DNA of 45,858 nt from Bacteroidota bacterium (GCA_018222965.1 JAAEZH010000019.1:1-45858), one strand, 5' to 3'; counted from the stretch's first letter, positions 25,972 through 32,997 are shown. The notes: generated by a model not told the origin, from the letters alone. Program-made: numbers and translations.

Positions 25972-27258
25972 TTATTGATTGAAATAGCCTCTTTGCCAGA
26001 GGAAGTCCAATTGCGTTTGTTTGAGTTTGAGTTGATGAATGAGCAGGTTTTGCCGGGCTTTAAGCTCTGTATTTACCTGGGCCACATAATCGGCAGAGGT
26101 AATCACTCCTTCCTCCAGTTGTGCCCCCAACTGATCGAGAATTCGGGCTTGCAACAGCGCGATTTTTTGATCGTATTCAATTTGACTTTCCAGAGCCTGA
26201 ATACTTGCTGTATAAGCAGCTTCGGCCGATTCGATATTGAAGGTCAGCGTTTGGGCTGCATGGTCGAGTTTCAAAGCTTGCAACTGAAGTTCTTCTTTCT
26301 GCAATCGACTGTATTTCCAGTCCAGCAGCGGCCACTGAAAGTTTACACCTACCAGGGCGTATGGCGAGACCGAATTGTCGAGAATATTCAGTGGATTGGG
26401 ATATCCAACACCTGCCTGGGCATAGACGCCCAACTTGGGTTTTCTTCCGGCATCAATGAGTGCTTCTTTGGATAAAAGCGCGTTTTGCTGCAGTTGTAGC
26501 AGATCGGTTTCCGGCCGGTTTATTGCCGGGAAAGCAAAGACTTCCGGCCAGTCCTGCCAGGATAATTGTACATCCGGGGCCAGGTTGACTCCCGTCAATC
26601 CGGACAAACTATTAATCATCCCCTGAAGCTGGTTTTCCAGATTGGATTTTGCCGCTTCAATCTCTATGATCCGCACATCCAGTCGATCGAGGTCTGAAGG
26701 GAGGAGAACCCCATTTTCCACTCCGGCCAGAATGACTTCCCGGCGGGTATTCAGTTCATTCAGGCTGAGATCAAAAAGAGCCAATTGTTCCCGCTGCAGG
26801 TTTATGCCGATAAAAAGCTGATTGATGCGTTGTTGCAGCTGGTGTTTTTCCACTTCCAGGAACTGTTGATCGACCAGAAATTGGGCTTCTGCAAGTTGCT
26901 CTTTGCCGTCCTGATATCCGCCATCCAGCAGCGTATACTGCCCTTCTACATACGTGCGCAGGGAATAGAGCGGCAGGTCAATTTCGAAGGGTATCATGGT
27001 ACCGGGTTCCGGCTCCAGGGAGGTGCTTTCTGATTGTAATCTGCCGTCTGCTTTGAGGCTGATTTGGGGAAGCCGCTGCTTCTGCAATTGAAGCAATTGA
27101 TTGTCCCGAATTTGAGATAAAATTTCGGTGTCCTTCAATTTTGGATACCGGGTTTCCAGCATCTCATAGGCCTCTTGCAGGCTCAACTGCTCTACATCCT
27201 GTGCCATTAGCAGCAGCCCCGGAAGGATTAGGGAGAAGGTTATTAATAATCGCTTCAT
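25972..27258 (-). CDS. TolC family outer-membrane efflux protein
   Basis: A 428-aa outer-membrane channel of the TolC/OEP family. The ATG at 27258 (MKRLLITFSLILPGLLLMAQ) gives a signal peptide; the longer frame to 27294 would run through the operator and is rejected. The mature protein has two helical OEP repeats, with NQLFIGINLQREQLALF in the first and ESAEAAYTASIQALESQ in the second. It is the first gene of the efflux operon after the TetR gene, and a TetR-type operator lies 18-33 bp upstream of its start. Confidence 0.92.
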   Translation of the reverse strand: MKRLLITFSLILPGLLLMAQDVEQLSLQEAYEMLETRYPKLKDTEILSQIRDNQLLQLQKQRLPQISLKADGRLQSESTSLEPEPGTMIPFEIDLPLYSLRTYVEGQYTLLDGGYQDGKEQLAEAQFLVDQQFLEVEKHQLQQRINQLFIGINLQREQLALFDLSLNELNTRREVILAGVENGVLLPSDLDRLDVRIIEIEAAKSNLENQLQGMINSLSGLTGVNLAPDVQLSWQDWPEVFAFPAINRPETDLLQLQQNALLSKEALIDAGRKPKLGVYAQAGVGYPNPLNILDNSVSPYALVGVNFQWPLLDWKYSRLQKEELQLQALKLDHAAQTLTFNIESAEAAYTASIQALESQIEYDQKIALLQARILDQLGAQLEEGVITSADYVAQVNTELKARQNLLIHQLKLKQTQLDFLWQRGYFNQ

Positions 27259-27275
27259 ATCGCTAACTATATTAT

Positions 27276-27291
27276 TTAACTTTTTGGTTAA
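27276..27291 (-). promoter_or_regulatory. TetR-type operator upstream of tolC
   Basis: On the minus strand this reads TTAACCAAAAAGTTAA. The same 16-mer with one change lies in front of the tetR gene (27917-27932). It is placed between the tetR stop and the TolC start, suiting repression of the efflux operon by the TetR protein. Confidence 0.7.
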
Positions 27292-27308
27292 CACTCGTGT
27301 AAAAAATT

Positions 27309-27914
27309 TTAAACGGCCAGTGCCCGCTTTAAAAAATCGAGGATAACGGTTTTGCGTTCCTTCATTAATTCGTGGAAAGCGGGTTCTCCCGTTTCAAATA
27401 CGTTTACGAATACCGGTTTGGCCAGAAAAGGGAAAACGGTCATCCCCATGATGTTTAGAAACAGATGCATGGGAGGAACCTCCCGAATATTTCCGGCTTC
27501 CATCTCTGCCATCATTTGTGCAATAAAGGACTGTAAGGCTGGCATGAGATTGGCGCGTTTTTTCAGGGCTTCAATAAACTGTTCGCGCTTTTGCGAAAGT
27601 TCGGTCATCATGAAAATCGGAATTTCCGGATGTTCCAGCAGGGTTTCCAGGTAGATATCGACGAAGTTTTCTACTCTTGTCCAGAACGGCCCTTCCGTAC
27701 TGATGGCTGCGGCAAAACGGGGAACCACTTCACTGAGGGCTTGATCGAGTACTTCCTGATACAGTTTTTGTTTAGACCGGTAATAATAATGCAACATGGC
27801 TTTGTTGATGCCTGCTTCATCGGCGATCTCCTGCATGCGTGTCGCCACAAATCCGTTTTTCACAAAGTGCTTGCGGGCGGTATTAAGGATCAGTTGTTCT
27901 GTACTTTCTGCCAT
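27309..27914 (-). CDS. TetR family transcriptional regulator
   Basis: A 201-aa one-component repressor. The N-terminal helix-turn-helix is clear: AESTEQLILNTARKHFVKNGF then MQEIADEAGINKAMLHYYYRSK (about residues 26-47). The C-terminal ligand-binding domain is helical and hydrophobic, with the segment MHLFLNIMGMTVFPFLAKPVF. The divergent sequence in the C-terminal domain means the inducer cannot be named. It is the first gene of the efflux cluster, and matched palindromes before it and before tolC indicate autoregulation plus control of the exporter. Confidence 0.93.
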   Translation of the reverse strand: MAESTEQLILNTARKHFVKNGFVATRMQEIADEAGINKAMLHYYYRSKQKLYQEVLDQALSEVVPRFAAAISTEGPFWTRVENFVDIYLETLLEHPEIPIFMMTELSQKREQFIEALKKRANLMPALQSFIAQMMAEMEAGNIREVPPMHLFLNIMGMTVFPFLAKPVFVNVFETGEPAFHELMKERKTVILDFLKRALAV

Positions 27915-27916
27915 AC

Positions 27917-27944
27917 TTAACCATAAAGTTAAACCAAATAGTTA
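27917..27944 (-). promoter_or_regulatory. TetR-type autoregulatory operator, possibly doubled
   Basis: TTAACCATAAAGTTAA (27917-27932) starts 3 bp from the tetR start codon. A second unit with the same AACC-N5-GTTA spacing follows at 27932-27944, 13 bp on. The first unit differs by one base from the operator at 27276-27291. Confidence 0.65.
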
Positions 27945-28003
27945 GTAATTGCAAGTTTTAGATTTAGATTGGGAGACTGGAAGCAAGGAGGAGGGCAAAA
28001 AAG

Positions 28004-29029
28004 TTATTCTTTCTCCTTACCGAAGCCGTAAGTTACCTGTCCTTTGAAGTCTTCCGGAAATTCTTCCACGCCTGGAAAGCCCAGTTTGATATCACGTCCG
28101 TCATGCGGAATATAAGCAGTACCAAAAAGATAATCCCAGATTGCGAGCGACAGTCCGAAGTTTACCCCATATTTTTTCTCTTCTGGCAAATCATAGGCAT
28201 GATGCCAGATATGCATCTCGGGGCTGTTAAACAGCTTTTTCATCACGGGCCCCAGTAAAAAAGCGCCAATTAATACGGCCGGAATCAGAATGAAAAAGCG
28301 GTAAGCAGCATCTACCCCGTCCATCAGATGGATATCAAATGCGGATGTGGCGATGGCAATGCCAATCAATGCTCCCAGAATCCCCCCTGTAACTTTACTA
28401 TCAACCGAAATATTGGAGTGGTTGTAATGTCCCACTGCCAGGCTAAAGATGTGGATGATGAAAAAATCATACAGGCCAATCCCCAGCAGGGCAAGCGGAA
28501 TGTATTCGATGGTGCGATACACAACGGTTTCCATCCAATGAAAACGAAGGTGAGCCGCAAAGCCCATTTCCTTTACAGAGTGGTGCACCTGGTGAAATTT
28601 CCAAAGTCTGGGATGCCAGTGCAAAAGGCGGTGTACCCACCATTGAACAAAATCCCTTACGACAAACCCGATTAACAGTATCGCCCACATCGGGAAATTG
28701 CGCATGGGGTTTGAAGCCTGCATGTCGAAGCCCGTAAGGCCTTTTATGCCGTTGTTGAAAAAGTTGACGACTAAATCCGAGGCAGCATTATAGATAATGA
28801 GGGAGAATAGAAAGAAATTGAAAAACATGTAAAAGAAGTCCAGCCAAAAGTCTTTTCTGAATTTTGCCTGATTCTTGCGCCAGGGAGAAAACACCTCCAG
28901 CCCAAAGAAAAAACTGGAAACACCGATCAGCCAATAAAAGTAATTGTGCCAACCGGGATTTGTTATTTCGCGCCACAGGTAAGAAGCATATCCCTGATAA
29001 CTTTCAATTATGCTGTTCCAAAGGTCCAT
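28004..29029 (-). CDS. Fatty acid hydroxylase / sterol desaturase superfamily protein
   Basis: A 341-aa integral membrane di-iron oxygenase. The histidine clusters that bind the two irons are visible: HRLLH (about 133-137), HQVHH (146-150), GHYNH in the middle and HIWHH near the C-terminus. At least five hydrophobic helices surround them. Such enzymes hydroxylate or desaturate lipids, carotenoids or hopanoid/sterol-like substrates; which one is unknown. The gene has its own promoter with a Crp-like site (29047-29090) shared with genes of the neighbouring sulfur island, which suggests oxygen- or redox-linked expression. Confidence 0.9.
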   Translation of the reverse strand: MDLWNSIIESYQGYASYLWREITNPGWHNYFYWLIGVSSFFFGLEVFSPWRKNQAKFRKDFWLDFFYMFFNFFLFSLIIYNAASDLVVNFFNNGIKGLTGFDMQASNPMRNFPMWAILLIGFVVRDFVQWWVHRLLHWHPRLWKFHQVHHSVKEMGFAAHLRFHWMETVVYRTIEYIPLALLGIGLYDFFIIHIFSLAVGHYNHSNISVDSKVTGGILGALIGIAIATSAFDIHLMDGVDAAYRFFILIPAVLIGAFLLGPVMKKLFNSPEMHIWHHAYDLPEEKKYGVNFGLSLAIWDYLFGTAYIPHDGRDIKLGFPGVEEFPEDFKGQVTYGFGKEKE

Positions 29030-29046
29030 TTGATCAAATTGTATCC

Positions 29047-29090
29047 CAAAAGTCCGGATTGTTTTGATAATAACACGTGATCGGGGTCAC
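29047..29090 (-). promoter_or_regulatory. Crp/Fnr-type site and -7-like element
   Basis: GTGATCGGGGTCAC (29077-29090) is a near-perfect Crp-type palindrome. On the minus strand GACTTTTG (29054-29047) resembles the -7 element TAnnTTTG with one mismatch. Centre-to-centre distance is 33 bp, which would put the site near -41 as in class II activation. The start codon is at 29029. Confidence 0.5.
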
Positions 29091-29113
29091 AGTTTATGGT
29101 TAGTTTGAGTTTG

Positions 29114-29172
29114 TCCCGATAGCAATCGGGATGAGTGTGAGTTTGAGTGTGGGTGTGGGTGTGGGTGTGGGT
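29114..29172. repeat. Short hairpin plus GTGTGG microsatellite
   Basis: TCCCGAT-agca-ATCGGGA (29114-29131) is followed by four tandem GTGTGG units (29147-29170). Both lie between a terminator and the next promoter. The hexamer run could vary in length by slippage, but no gene reads through it. Confidence 0.8.
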
Positions 29173-29173
29173 A

Positions 29174-29216
29174 CAAAAAAAATCCGGATGGTCCACTTTT
29201 GGCGGGCATCCGGATT
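29174..29216 (-). terminator. Rho-independent terminator of the SQR operon
   Basis: A perfect 10-bp stem, AATCCGGATG/CATCCGGATT, with a 16-nt loop is followed on the minus strand by eight or nine T. It lies 28 bp beyond the SQR stop codon at 29244. Confidence 0.88.
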
Positions 29217-29243
29217 CTGAATTGATTTACAGCATAAAGTTTT

Positions 29244-30437
29244 TTAGAACTCTCGTCCTTTCAGCATACCGTGCCAATACATTTGAGGGAGCCCATACGC
29301 TTTCAGTGCGTACATACTATATCGTTCATTTGCCTGATTGAAAGGAAAACTTTCCATAGGCTGTTTGTCGTAATCAAACTCAGCCAGAATCAGTTTGCCG
29401 TAGCCGGTTACCAGCGGACAGGAAGTATAACCGTCATATTCTTTCTCCGGCTGACGTCCTTCCAATTGTGCCATCACATTAGCCGTGGCAACTGGTGCCT
29501 GTTTGCGGATGGCAGCTCCGGTCTTTGAAGTGGGCAGATTGCTATTATCTCCAAGAGCAAAGACATTATCGTATTTCACGTGTCGGGTAGTCGATTTATC
29601 CACCTCTACCCAACCGGATTCAGCAGCAAGTGGGGAGTTCTTGATAAAATCGGGGGCACTCATTGGGGGTGTGACATGGATCATATCGTATTTTTCTATG
29701 CGTTCATCACCCGTATCCAGATTTTTGAAAGTGGCCTCCTTTTTATCCGGGTTCAGGGCTGTCAGGTCGTGCTGCCATACCCGCTCGATGTTGTAGCGGT
29801 CTGCTACTCTGGTCAAAGAATCTGCATACTTTTTGACGGCAAAAATGCCCGGGCCGCCTTTGATGAACTTCGCTTTTACATTCGCCGAAAGGCCATGCTT
29901 ACGCCAATAATCGCTGGCCAGATATGTAATTTTCAGTGGTGCTCCTCCGCATTTGATCGGCGTAGACGGATGCGTAAACAGGGCTGTTCCCTTTTTGAGG
30001 GCTTTGATGTTTTCCCAGGTGCTTTCTACCGTTTTGTAATCGTAATTGCTGCAAACTCCGGTACCTGGTTTTCCTACACTTTCTTTCAATCCCGGAATCT
30101 GGTCCCAGTTAATTTGGATGCCCGCTGCCACAACGAGTACATCGTAGGTGTGTTTCTCGCCGCTACCGATAGTCAGGCTGTTGTTGTCGGGGTCAAAAGA
30201 CTCAACCCGGTCTTTTATCCAATTGGCTCCCGGCGGAATGAAATCGGCTTCATTTCTTTCGGAAACTTCTTTTGGGAATACACCGGCTCCGACCAGTGTC
30301 CAGATTGGCTGATAATAATGTTTTTCGGAAGGATCTATAATCGTTACTTCCGGAGCGTTGGGTTTATTGCGAAGCATCGCAGCCACAGTCAGGCCGGCAG
30401 AACCGCCACCTACGACTAATACTTGATGATGTGCCAT
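29244..30437 (-). CDS. sqr: Sulfide:quinone oxidoreductase, type II (mitochondrial SQOR-like)
   Basis: A 397-aa FAD enzyme on the cytoplasmic membrane face that oxidises sulfide to sulfane sulfur or persulfide and reduces quinone. The FAD-binding GGGSAG is at residues 10-15. The two redox-active cysteines are Cys163 in TPIKCGGAP and Cys340 in YDGYTSCPLVTGYGK, followed by LILAEFDY. This block, and MIHVTPPMSAPDF, closely resemble human SQOR, so the type II assignment is firm. There is no clear third conserved Cys of the type I enzymes, although Cys129 is present. It follows the DUF1641 gene by 37 bp and ends at a strong terminator. The operon promoter carries an ArsR-type operator. Confidence 0.93.
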   Translation of the reverse strand: MAHHQVLVVGGGSAGLTVAAMLRNKPNAPEVTIIDPSEKHYYQPIWTLVGAGVFPKEVSERNEADFIPPGANWIKDRVESFDPDNNSLTIGSGEKHTYDVLVVAAGIQINWDQIPGLKESVGKPGTGVCSNYDYKTVESTWENIKALKKGTALFTHPSTPIKCGGAPLKITYLASDYWRKHGLSANVKAKFIKGGPGIFAVKKYADSLTRVADRYNIERVWQHDLTALNPDKKEATFKNLDTGDERIEKYDMIHVTPPMSAPDFIKNSPLAAESGWVEVDKSTTRHVKYDNVFALGDNSNLPTSKTGAAIRKQAPVATANVMAQLEGRQPEKEYDGYTSCPLVTGYGKLILAEFDYDKQPMESFPFNQANERYSMYALKAYGLPQMYWHGMLKGREF

Positions 30438-30474
30438 GATGTATTTGACATTTTAATTGAAGTAAATGGATGGA

Positions 30475-31068
30475 TTACAGGCGTTTGCCCCATTCCTTAA
30501 GGAAATTCATCAGGAATCCGAGACCGCGCTGGCGATCGGGGTCTTTGATAGCCTTCAGCAAGCCAAAAATGCCTCCGACTTTAGCGGGCGGCGTATTGAC
30601 TGCCTGAACGAGAGCCGTGTTGGCTGTTCCGGCTAAATGAAGTAAAGCCTGAGGATCGTAGCCATTGTCTATAGCATTCCGCATGCCCTCATCTACCACA
30701 TCGACAACCATTGACATGAGTCCGGGTCCCTGCTCGGCGAATTCGACGAGTTTATCCAGTTTTTTAGTCATTTCAGGAGCCGTAAGTTTCTCGGCGAGAT
30801 GTAAAGCATTTCCCAGCCTTTCCTCCAGATTTATACCCTGTTGGGAGGCCTGATTGATGCGCTCATCGGCCATATCTGTGACCATAGCTGCCATTCCGGG
30901 CGCCTGATCCATGATTGTACTAAGGCGTTCGACGGCTGTTTCCAGCGTATCGATGCGCTGCAACAGTTTATCCAGGGCCATTAGGGTACGTTCTTCAGAC
31001 AGGCGGGCTCGCACTTGCTGCCCGGCCTCTGAGGCTAACAGGTCTGTTGCGTTTCCGTTTGTTTCCAT
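30475..31068 (-). CDS. DUF1641 protein (SQR partner)
   Basis: A 197-aa protein, using the ATG at 31068 (METNGNATDLL); a longer frame to 31125 would run into the promoter. DUF1641 features are the repeated amphipathic helices LDKLLQRIDTLETAVERL and the pattern APGMAAMVTDMADE. The C-terminal part GIFGLLKAIKDPDRQRGLGF is the characteristic end of the family. Genes of this family often sit beside SQR or formate-dehydrogenase-type genes; the role is not established, perhaps a membrane or quinone-side accessory. First gene of the SQR operon. Confidence 0.88.
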   Translation of the reverse strand: METNGNATDLLASEAGQQVRARLSEERTLMALDKLLQRIDTLETAVERLSTIMDQAPGMAAMVTDMADERINQASQQGINLEERLGNALHLAEKLTAPEMTKKLDKLVEFAEQGPGLMSMVVDVVDEGMRNAIDNGYDPQALLHLAGTANTALVQAVNTPPAKVGGIFGLLKAIKDPDRQRGLGFLMNFLKEWGKRL

Positions 31069-31122
31069 GATTGAACTATGCTTTTTGAGAAGAAATGCTA
31101 CTTGAAAACCAGTAGCGACATT

Positions 31123-31145
31123 CAAATATATGAATTAATGTTCAT
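31123..31145 (-). promoter_or_regulatory. Promoter with ArsR-type operator for DUF1641-sqr
   Basis: On the minus strand ATGAACATTAATTCAT (31145-31130) runs directly into TATATTTG (31130-31123), an exact TAnnTTTG -7 element that shares its first T with the operator's last base. A repressor bound here would cover the promoter spacer. The same register is found at the arsR promoter and at 43451-43473. Confidence 0.75.
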
Positions 31146-31176
31146 TTATTATAATGTTGTTTTGTTTGTACATCAT

Positions 31177-31255
31177 CAACCTGTCAGGTCGGCAACCCGT
31201 CAGGTCGGCGACCTGACGGGTTGCCGACCTGACGGGTTGAAATAAACGTTTAGCT
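31177..31255. repeat. Large palindrome (31-bp arms) with a conserved flank
   Basis: 31177-31239 forms two 31-bp arms around a single G at 31208 with one mismatch, built of repeated CAACCCGTCAGGTCGG units. It is followed by AAATAAACGTTTAGCT (31240-31255), the complement of 10007-10022. The unit is related to AACCTGACAGGTT in the palindromes at 10024-10055 and 10200-10229. It lies between the divergent DUF1641-sqr and arsR promoters. Confidence 0.85.
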
Positions 31256-31316
31256 AAATTGGAAACGGATCGGATCCCTTGTAAACTTTCAACTTTAAAG
31301 GGGATACAAATGTTAT

Positions 31317-31339
31317 ATGATCATATTTTCATAAATTTG
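31317..31339 (+). promoter_or_regulatory. arsR promoter with its own operator
   Basis: ATGATCATATTTTCAT (31317-31332) overlaps by one base the exact -7 element TAAATTTG (31332-31339). The start codon is at 31344, so the leader is very short or absent. The overlap pattern equals that of the DUF1641-sqr promoter, indicating autoregulation by the ArsR protein. Confidence 0.75.
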
Positions 31340-31343
31340 CAGA

Positions 31344-31670
31344 ATGAGTTCAAAAACAGACAAGCCTTTCGTCCTGGACGAAGCAGAAGCCGAACGCCTC
31401 GAGCGCATTGCTTTCATTTTAAAAACAGTAGCACATCCGATCCGTCTCGGTATCATTAAACTACTGGAGGAGCATCCAAAATTGAATGTAACAGATATTT
31501 GTGAGCGTTTGGGATCTGAACAATCGCTTACCTCGCATCACCTACAGAATATGCGTCTAAAGGGATTACTTAGCGTAAAACGCCAGGGAAGAAGTATGAT
31601 GTACTCGCTGAAGGAGCGAGACGTATCTTTGATTATTGATTGCCTCGACAATTGTCAGTGCAATATGTAA
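31344..31670 (+). CDS. ArsR family regulator, candidate sulfide/persulfide sensor
   Basis: A 108-aa winged-helix repressor: helix-turn-helix in ILKTVAHPIRLGIIKLLEEH and LTSHHLQNMRLKGLL, wing with VKRQGRSMMYSL. It lacks the ELCVC arsenic site; instead it has single Cys53 in VTDICERL and three C-terminal cysteines (Cys100, Cys104, Cys106). Two separated thiols are how the BigR/SqrR subgroup senses persulfides, so a similar job is inferred from the gene's place between sqr and the other sulfur genes, though the cysteine positions do not match those proteins exactly. Operators lie at its own promoter, before DUF1641-sqr and before the persulfide dioxygenase gene. Confidence 0.85.
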   Translation: MSSKTDKPFVLDEAEAERLERIAFILKTVAHPIRLGIIKLLEEHPKLNVTDICERLGSEQSLTSHHLQNMRLKGLLSVKRQGRSMMYSLKERDVSLIIDCLDNCQCNM

Positions 31671-31676
31671 TATAGT

Positions 31677-31714
31677 GGGCTGTTATTCCGGAAATGACAG
31701 CCCGTCATTTTTTT
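31677..31714 (+). terminator. Rho-independent terminator of arsR
   Basis: Stem GGGCTGT/ACAGCCC (31677-31683, 31697-31703), continued by further pairs around a CCGGA loop, is followed by seven T at 31708-31714. It lies 7 bp after the arsR stop. Confidence 0.85.
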
Positions 31715-31718
31715 AGCT

Positions 31719-31748
31719 AATATGAAAATAACAACATATTTTCATATT
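31719..31748. promoter_or_regulatory. Perfect inverted repeat before the DUF983 gene
   Basis: AATATGAAAATA (31719-31730), ACAACA, then the exact complement TATTTTCATATT (31737-31748). The half unit TATTTTCAT also occurs in the arsR operator. It may be a regulator site for the DUF983 gene (start 31776), but no TAnnTTTG abuts it, so its use is uncertain. Confidence 0.45.
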
Positions 31749-31775
31749 AAAATCATCATAAACTAATTAGGGAAT

Positions 31776-32165
31776 ATGCCTTTATTCGGAAAAGGATCTA
31801 AGCTATACAGCATTTTCGCCCACAAATGTCCAAAGTGCCATACGGGCGATTTGTTTGAGACGGGAAGTTTTTCATTTAATAAGCCTTTTGAAATGCCGGA
31901 TCATTGTCCGCATTGTAGTCAAAACTACATGCCGGAGCCCGGGTTCTATTACGGTTCGATGTTTTTATCCTACATCATGTCGGCATTCTTCTGCCTCTTT
32001 TTTATCATGTTTTTCCATTGGGTATTAGACTGGTCGATGGGCGCTTCTTTCCTTCTATTGCTCGCTGTAGGCGGAATCTTTTTCGTATGGTTTTTCCGCT
32101 TTGCAAGAGCTGTATGGATCAATATTAACATCAATTATGATCCGGCGAAAGCCGTTAAAAAATAA
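31776..32165 (+). CDS. DUF983 membrane protein with zinc-ribbon cysteines
   Basis: A 129-aa protein. An N-terminal pair CPKC (about residues 18-21) and CPHC (about 44-47) forms a likely zinc ribbon. Two hydrophobic helices follow (FLSYIMSAFFCLFFIMFFHWVL and FLLLLAVGGIFFVWFF). This is the standard Bacteroidota DUF983 architecture; the function is unknown. It lies downstream of arsR after a terminator and has its own candidate control repeat. A 55-aa coiled-coil gene follows 11 bp later. Confidence 0.88.
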   Translation: MPLFGKGSKLYSIFAHKCPKCHTGDLFETGSFSFNKPFEMPDHCPHCSQNYMPEPGFYYGSMFLSYIMSAFFCLFFIMFFHWVLDWSMGASFLLLLAVGGIFFVWFFRFARAVWINININYDPAKAVKK

Positions 32166-32176
32166 AATCCTGCAAC

Positions 32177-32344
32177 ATGAATTTAAAACCAGATAAAGAG
32201 ACCTACGACGCCATAGCTAAAATGATTCACAGCGATTCCAGTCCGGTGGGGATTGATGCCAAAAAAACACATATCCTGATCCTGGAGAAATTGCTAAAAC
32301 TGGAAGAAAAGCTGGATCGGATTGAGAAGAAAATGGAAGAATAG
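32177..32344 (+). CDS. Small coiled-coil protein
   Basis: A 55-aa gene that begins with ATG at 32177 (MNLKPDKETYDAIAKMI) and ends with TAG at 32342-32344. The second half, ILILEKLLKLEEKLDRIEKK, is a heptad-like charged coiled coil. It lies 11 bp after the DUF983 stop in the same direction, so it is probably co-expressed. No family was recognised. Confidence 0.65.
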   Translation: MNLKPDKETYDAIAKMIHSDSSPVGIDAKKTHILILEKLLKLEEKLDRIEKKMEE

Positions 32345-32370
32345 GTGAGAGATGAGCGTTTAGAGTTTAG

Positions 32371-32611
32371 TTGTAGTGTCACATAAACTTAGGAACAAAA
32401 CCAAGTGCCGCACCTACGGCGCTTAAAGTGAATCCGATACCTTTTGTTACAAAGGTGTGCCTCCGCTGGAGGCTTACTGTAAATGTGGTTAATGGCTCCA
32501 GAGGAGCCAAACCTATGTAGCATTTTTTGCGATTTTGATGGTAAGCTCCAGCGGAGCGACACCAATTCGGAATTCCTGTTTTGACCCTAAGATTGGGTGC
32601 TGGTACATTTA
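32371..32611 (-). repeat. Multi-hairpin interspersed repeat, copy 2 (inverted)
   Basis: The inverted match to 122-340, carrying about 23 extra bp in the middle (near 32475-32497) that copy 1 lacks. Hairpins include GCCTCCAGCGGAGGC-type and GGCTCCTCTGGAGCC-type stems. It is flanked by the direct repeat TTTAGAGTTTAG at 32359-32370 and 32608-32619, different from the flanks of copy 1. Together with a short stretch on either side it fills the gene-free interval 32345-32664. Confidence 0.85.
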
Positions 32612-32664
32612 GAGTTTAGAGAAGCGTAATATTCCTTCTCTAAACCCTAAACAACCCTCTCAAA

Positions 32665-32880
32665 CTAATTGGTATCTACCTTGCAGGTATTGGCTCCTAC
32701 CACCGCATAGATCGCACACCAGTTTACCAGGCCTGTAAAGAGGAAGATCACCGCTGCCACGGCCAAAATAATACCTAAAGTGGTTCCTATTGCCACCACA
32801 CCAGTTGCCAGCAATACTGCCAATACTACTCCTACGATTAGACGGATGTACTTATCCGTAGTTCCTACGTTTCGTTTCAT
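32665..32880 (-). CDS. DUF2892 (YgaP-like) small membrane protein
   Basis: A 71-aa protein with two helices (LIVGVVLAVLLATGVVA and TTLGIILAVAAVIFLFTGLV) and the ending NWCAIYAVVGANTC, the DUF2892 signature with two cysteines. In E. coli YgaP this domain is fused to a rhodanese; here it is free-standing, while single-domain rhodaneses are encoded 2-3 kb away. It starts 12 bp after a 34-aa membrane peptide gene and probably shares its Crp-site promoter. Confidence 0.88.
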   Translation of the reverse strand: MKRNVGTTDKYIRLIVGVVLAVLLATGVVAIGTTLGIILAVAAVIFLFTGLVNWCAIYAVVGANTCKVDTN

Positions 32881-32892
32881 TTTAATTTCCTT

Positions 32893-32997
32893 TTATTGGT
32901 TTACAAAATAATCGATGAGCAATCCGATACCGGTAATCAGTGATAAACAGATCAAGCATACAAGCACCAGTTTTGCCCATTTTGGTAATCCTTGCAT
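32893..32997 (-). CDS. 34-aa single-pass membrane peptide
   Basis: ATG at 32997, TAA at 32893-32895. A basic start (MQGLPKWAK) leads into one hydrophobic helix (LVLVCLICLSLITGIGLLI) with two cysteines and a short polar tail. It is 12 bp upstream of the DUF2892 gene and directly behind a -7-like element and Crp-type site, which supports real expression. The predicted start site is at or next to the ATG, so the mRNA may be leaderless. No family was recognised. Confidence 0.6.
   Translation of the reverse strand: MQGLPKWAKLVLVCLICLSLITGIGLLIDYFVNQ

Noticed and set aside
27258-27294. Longer TolC start (MLTKKLNN...)
   Set aside because: It would place the operator inside the coding region and move the signal peptide away from the N-terminus.
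29580-30419. Long frame (279 codons) antisense to SQR
   Set aside because: It lies wholly opposite a certain gene with strong family motifs; the frame reflects codon bias of the sense gene.
31177-31239. Large palindrome as an integron attC site or phage attachment site
   Set aside because: There is no integrase gene and no attC core sites; the sequence belongs to a repeated palindrome family seen also near 10024.
31344-31670. ArsR protein as an arsenic or metal sensor
   Set aside because: There is no ELCVC motif and no arsenic or metal resistance gene nearby; the cysteine pattern and neighbours point to sulfur, though metal sensing is not excluded.
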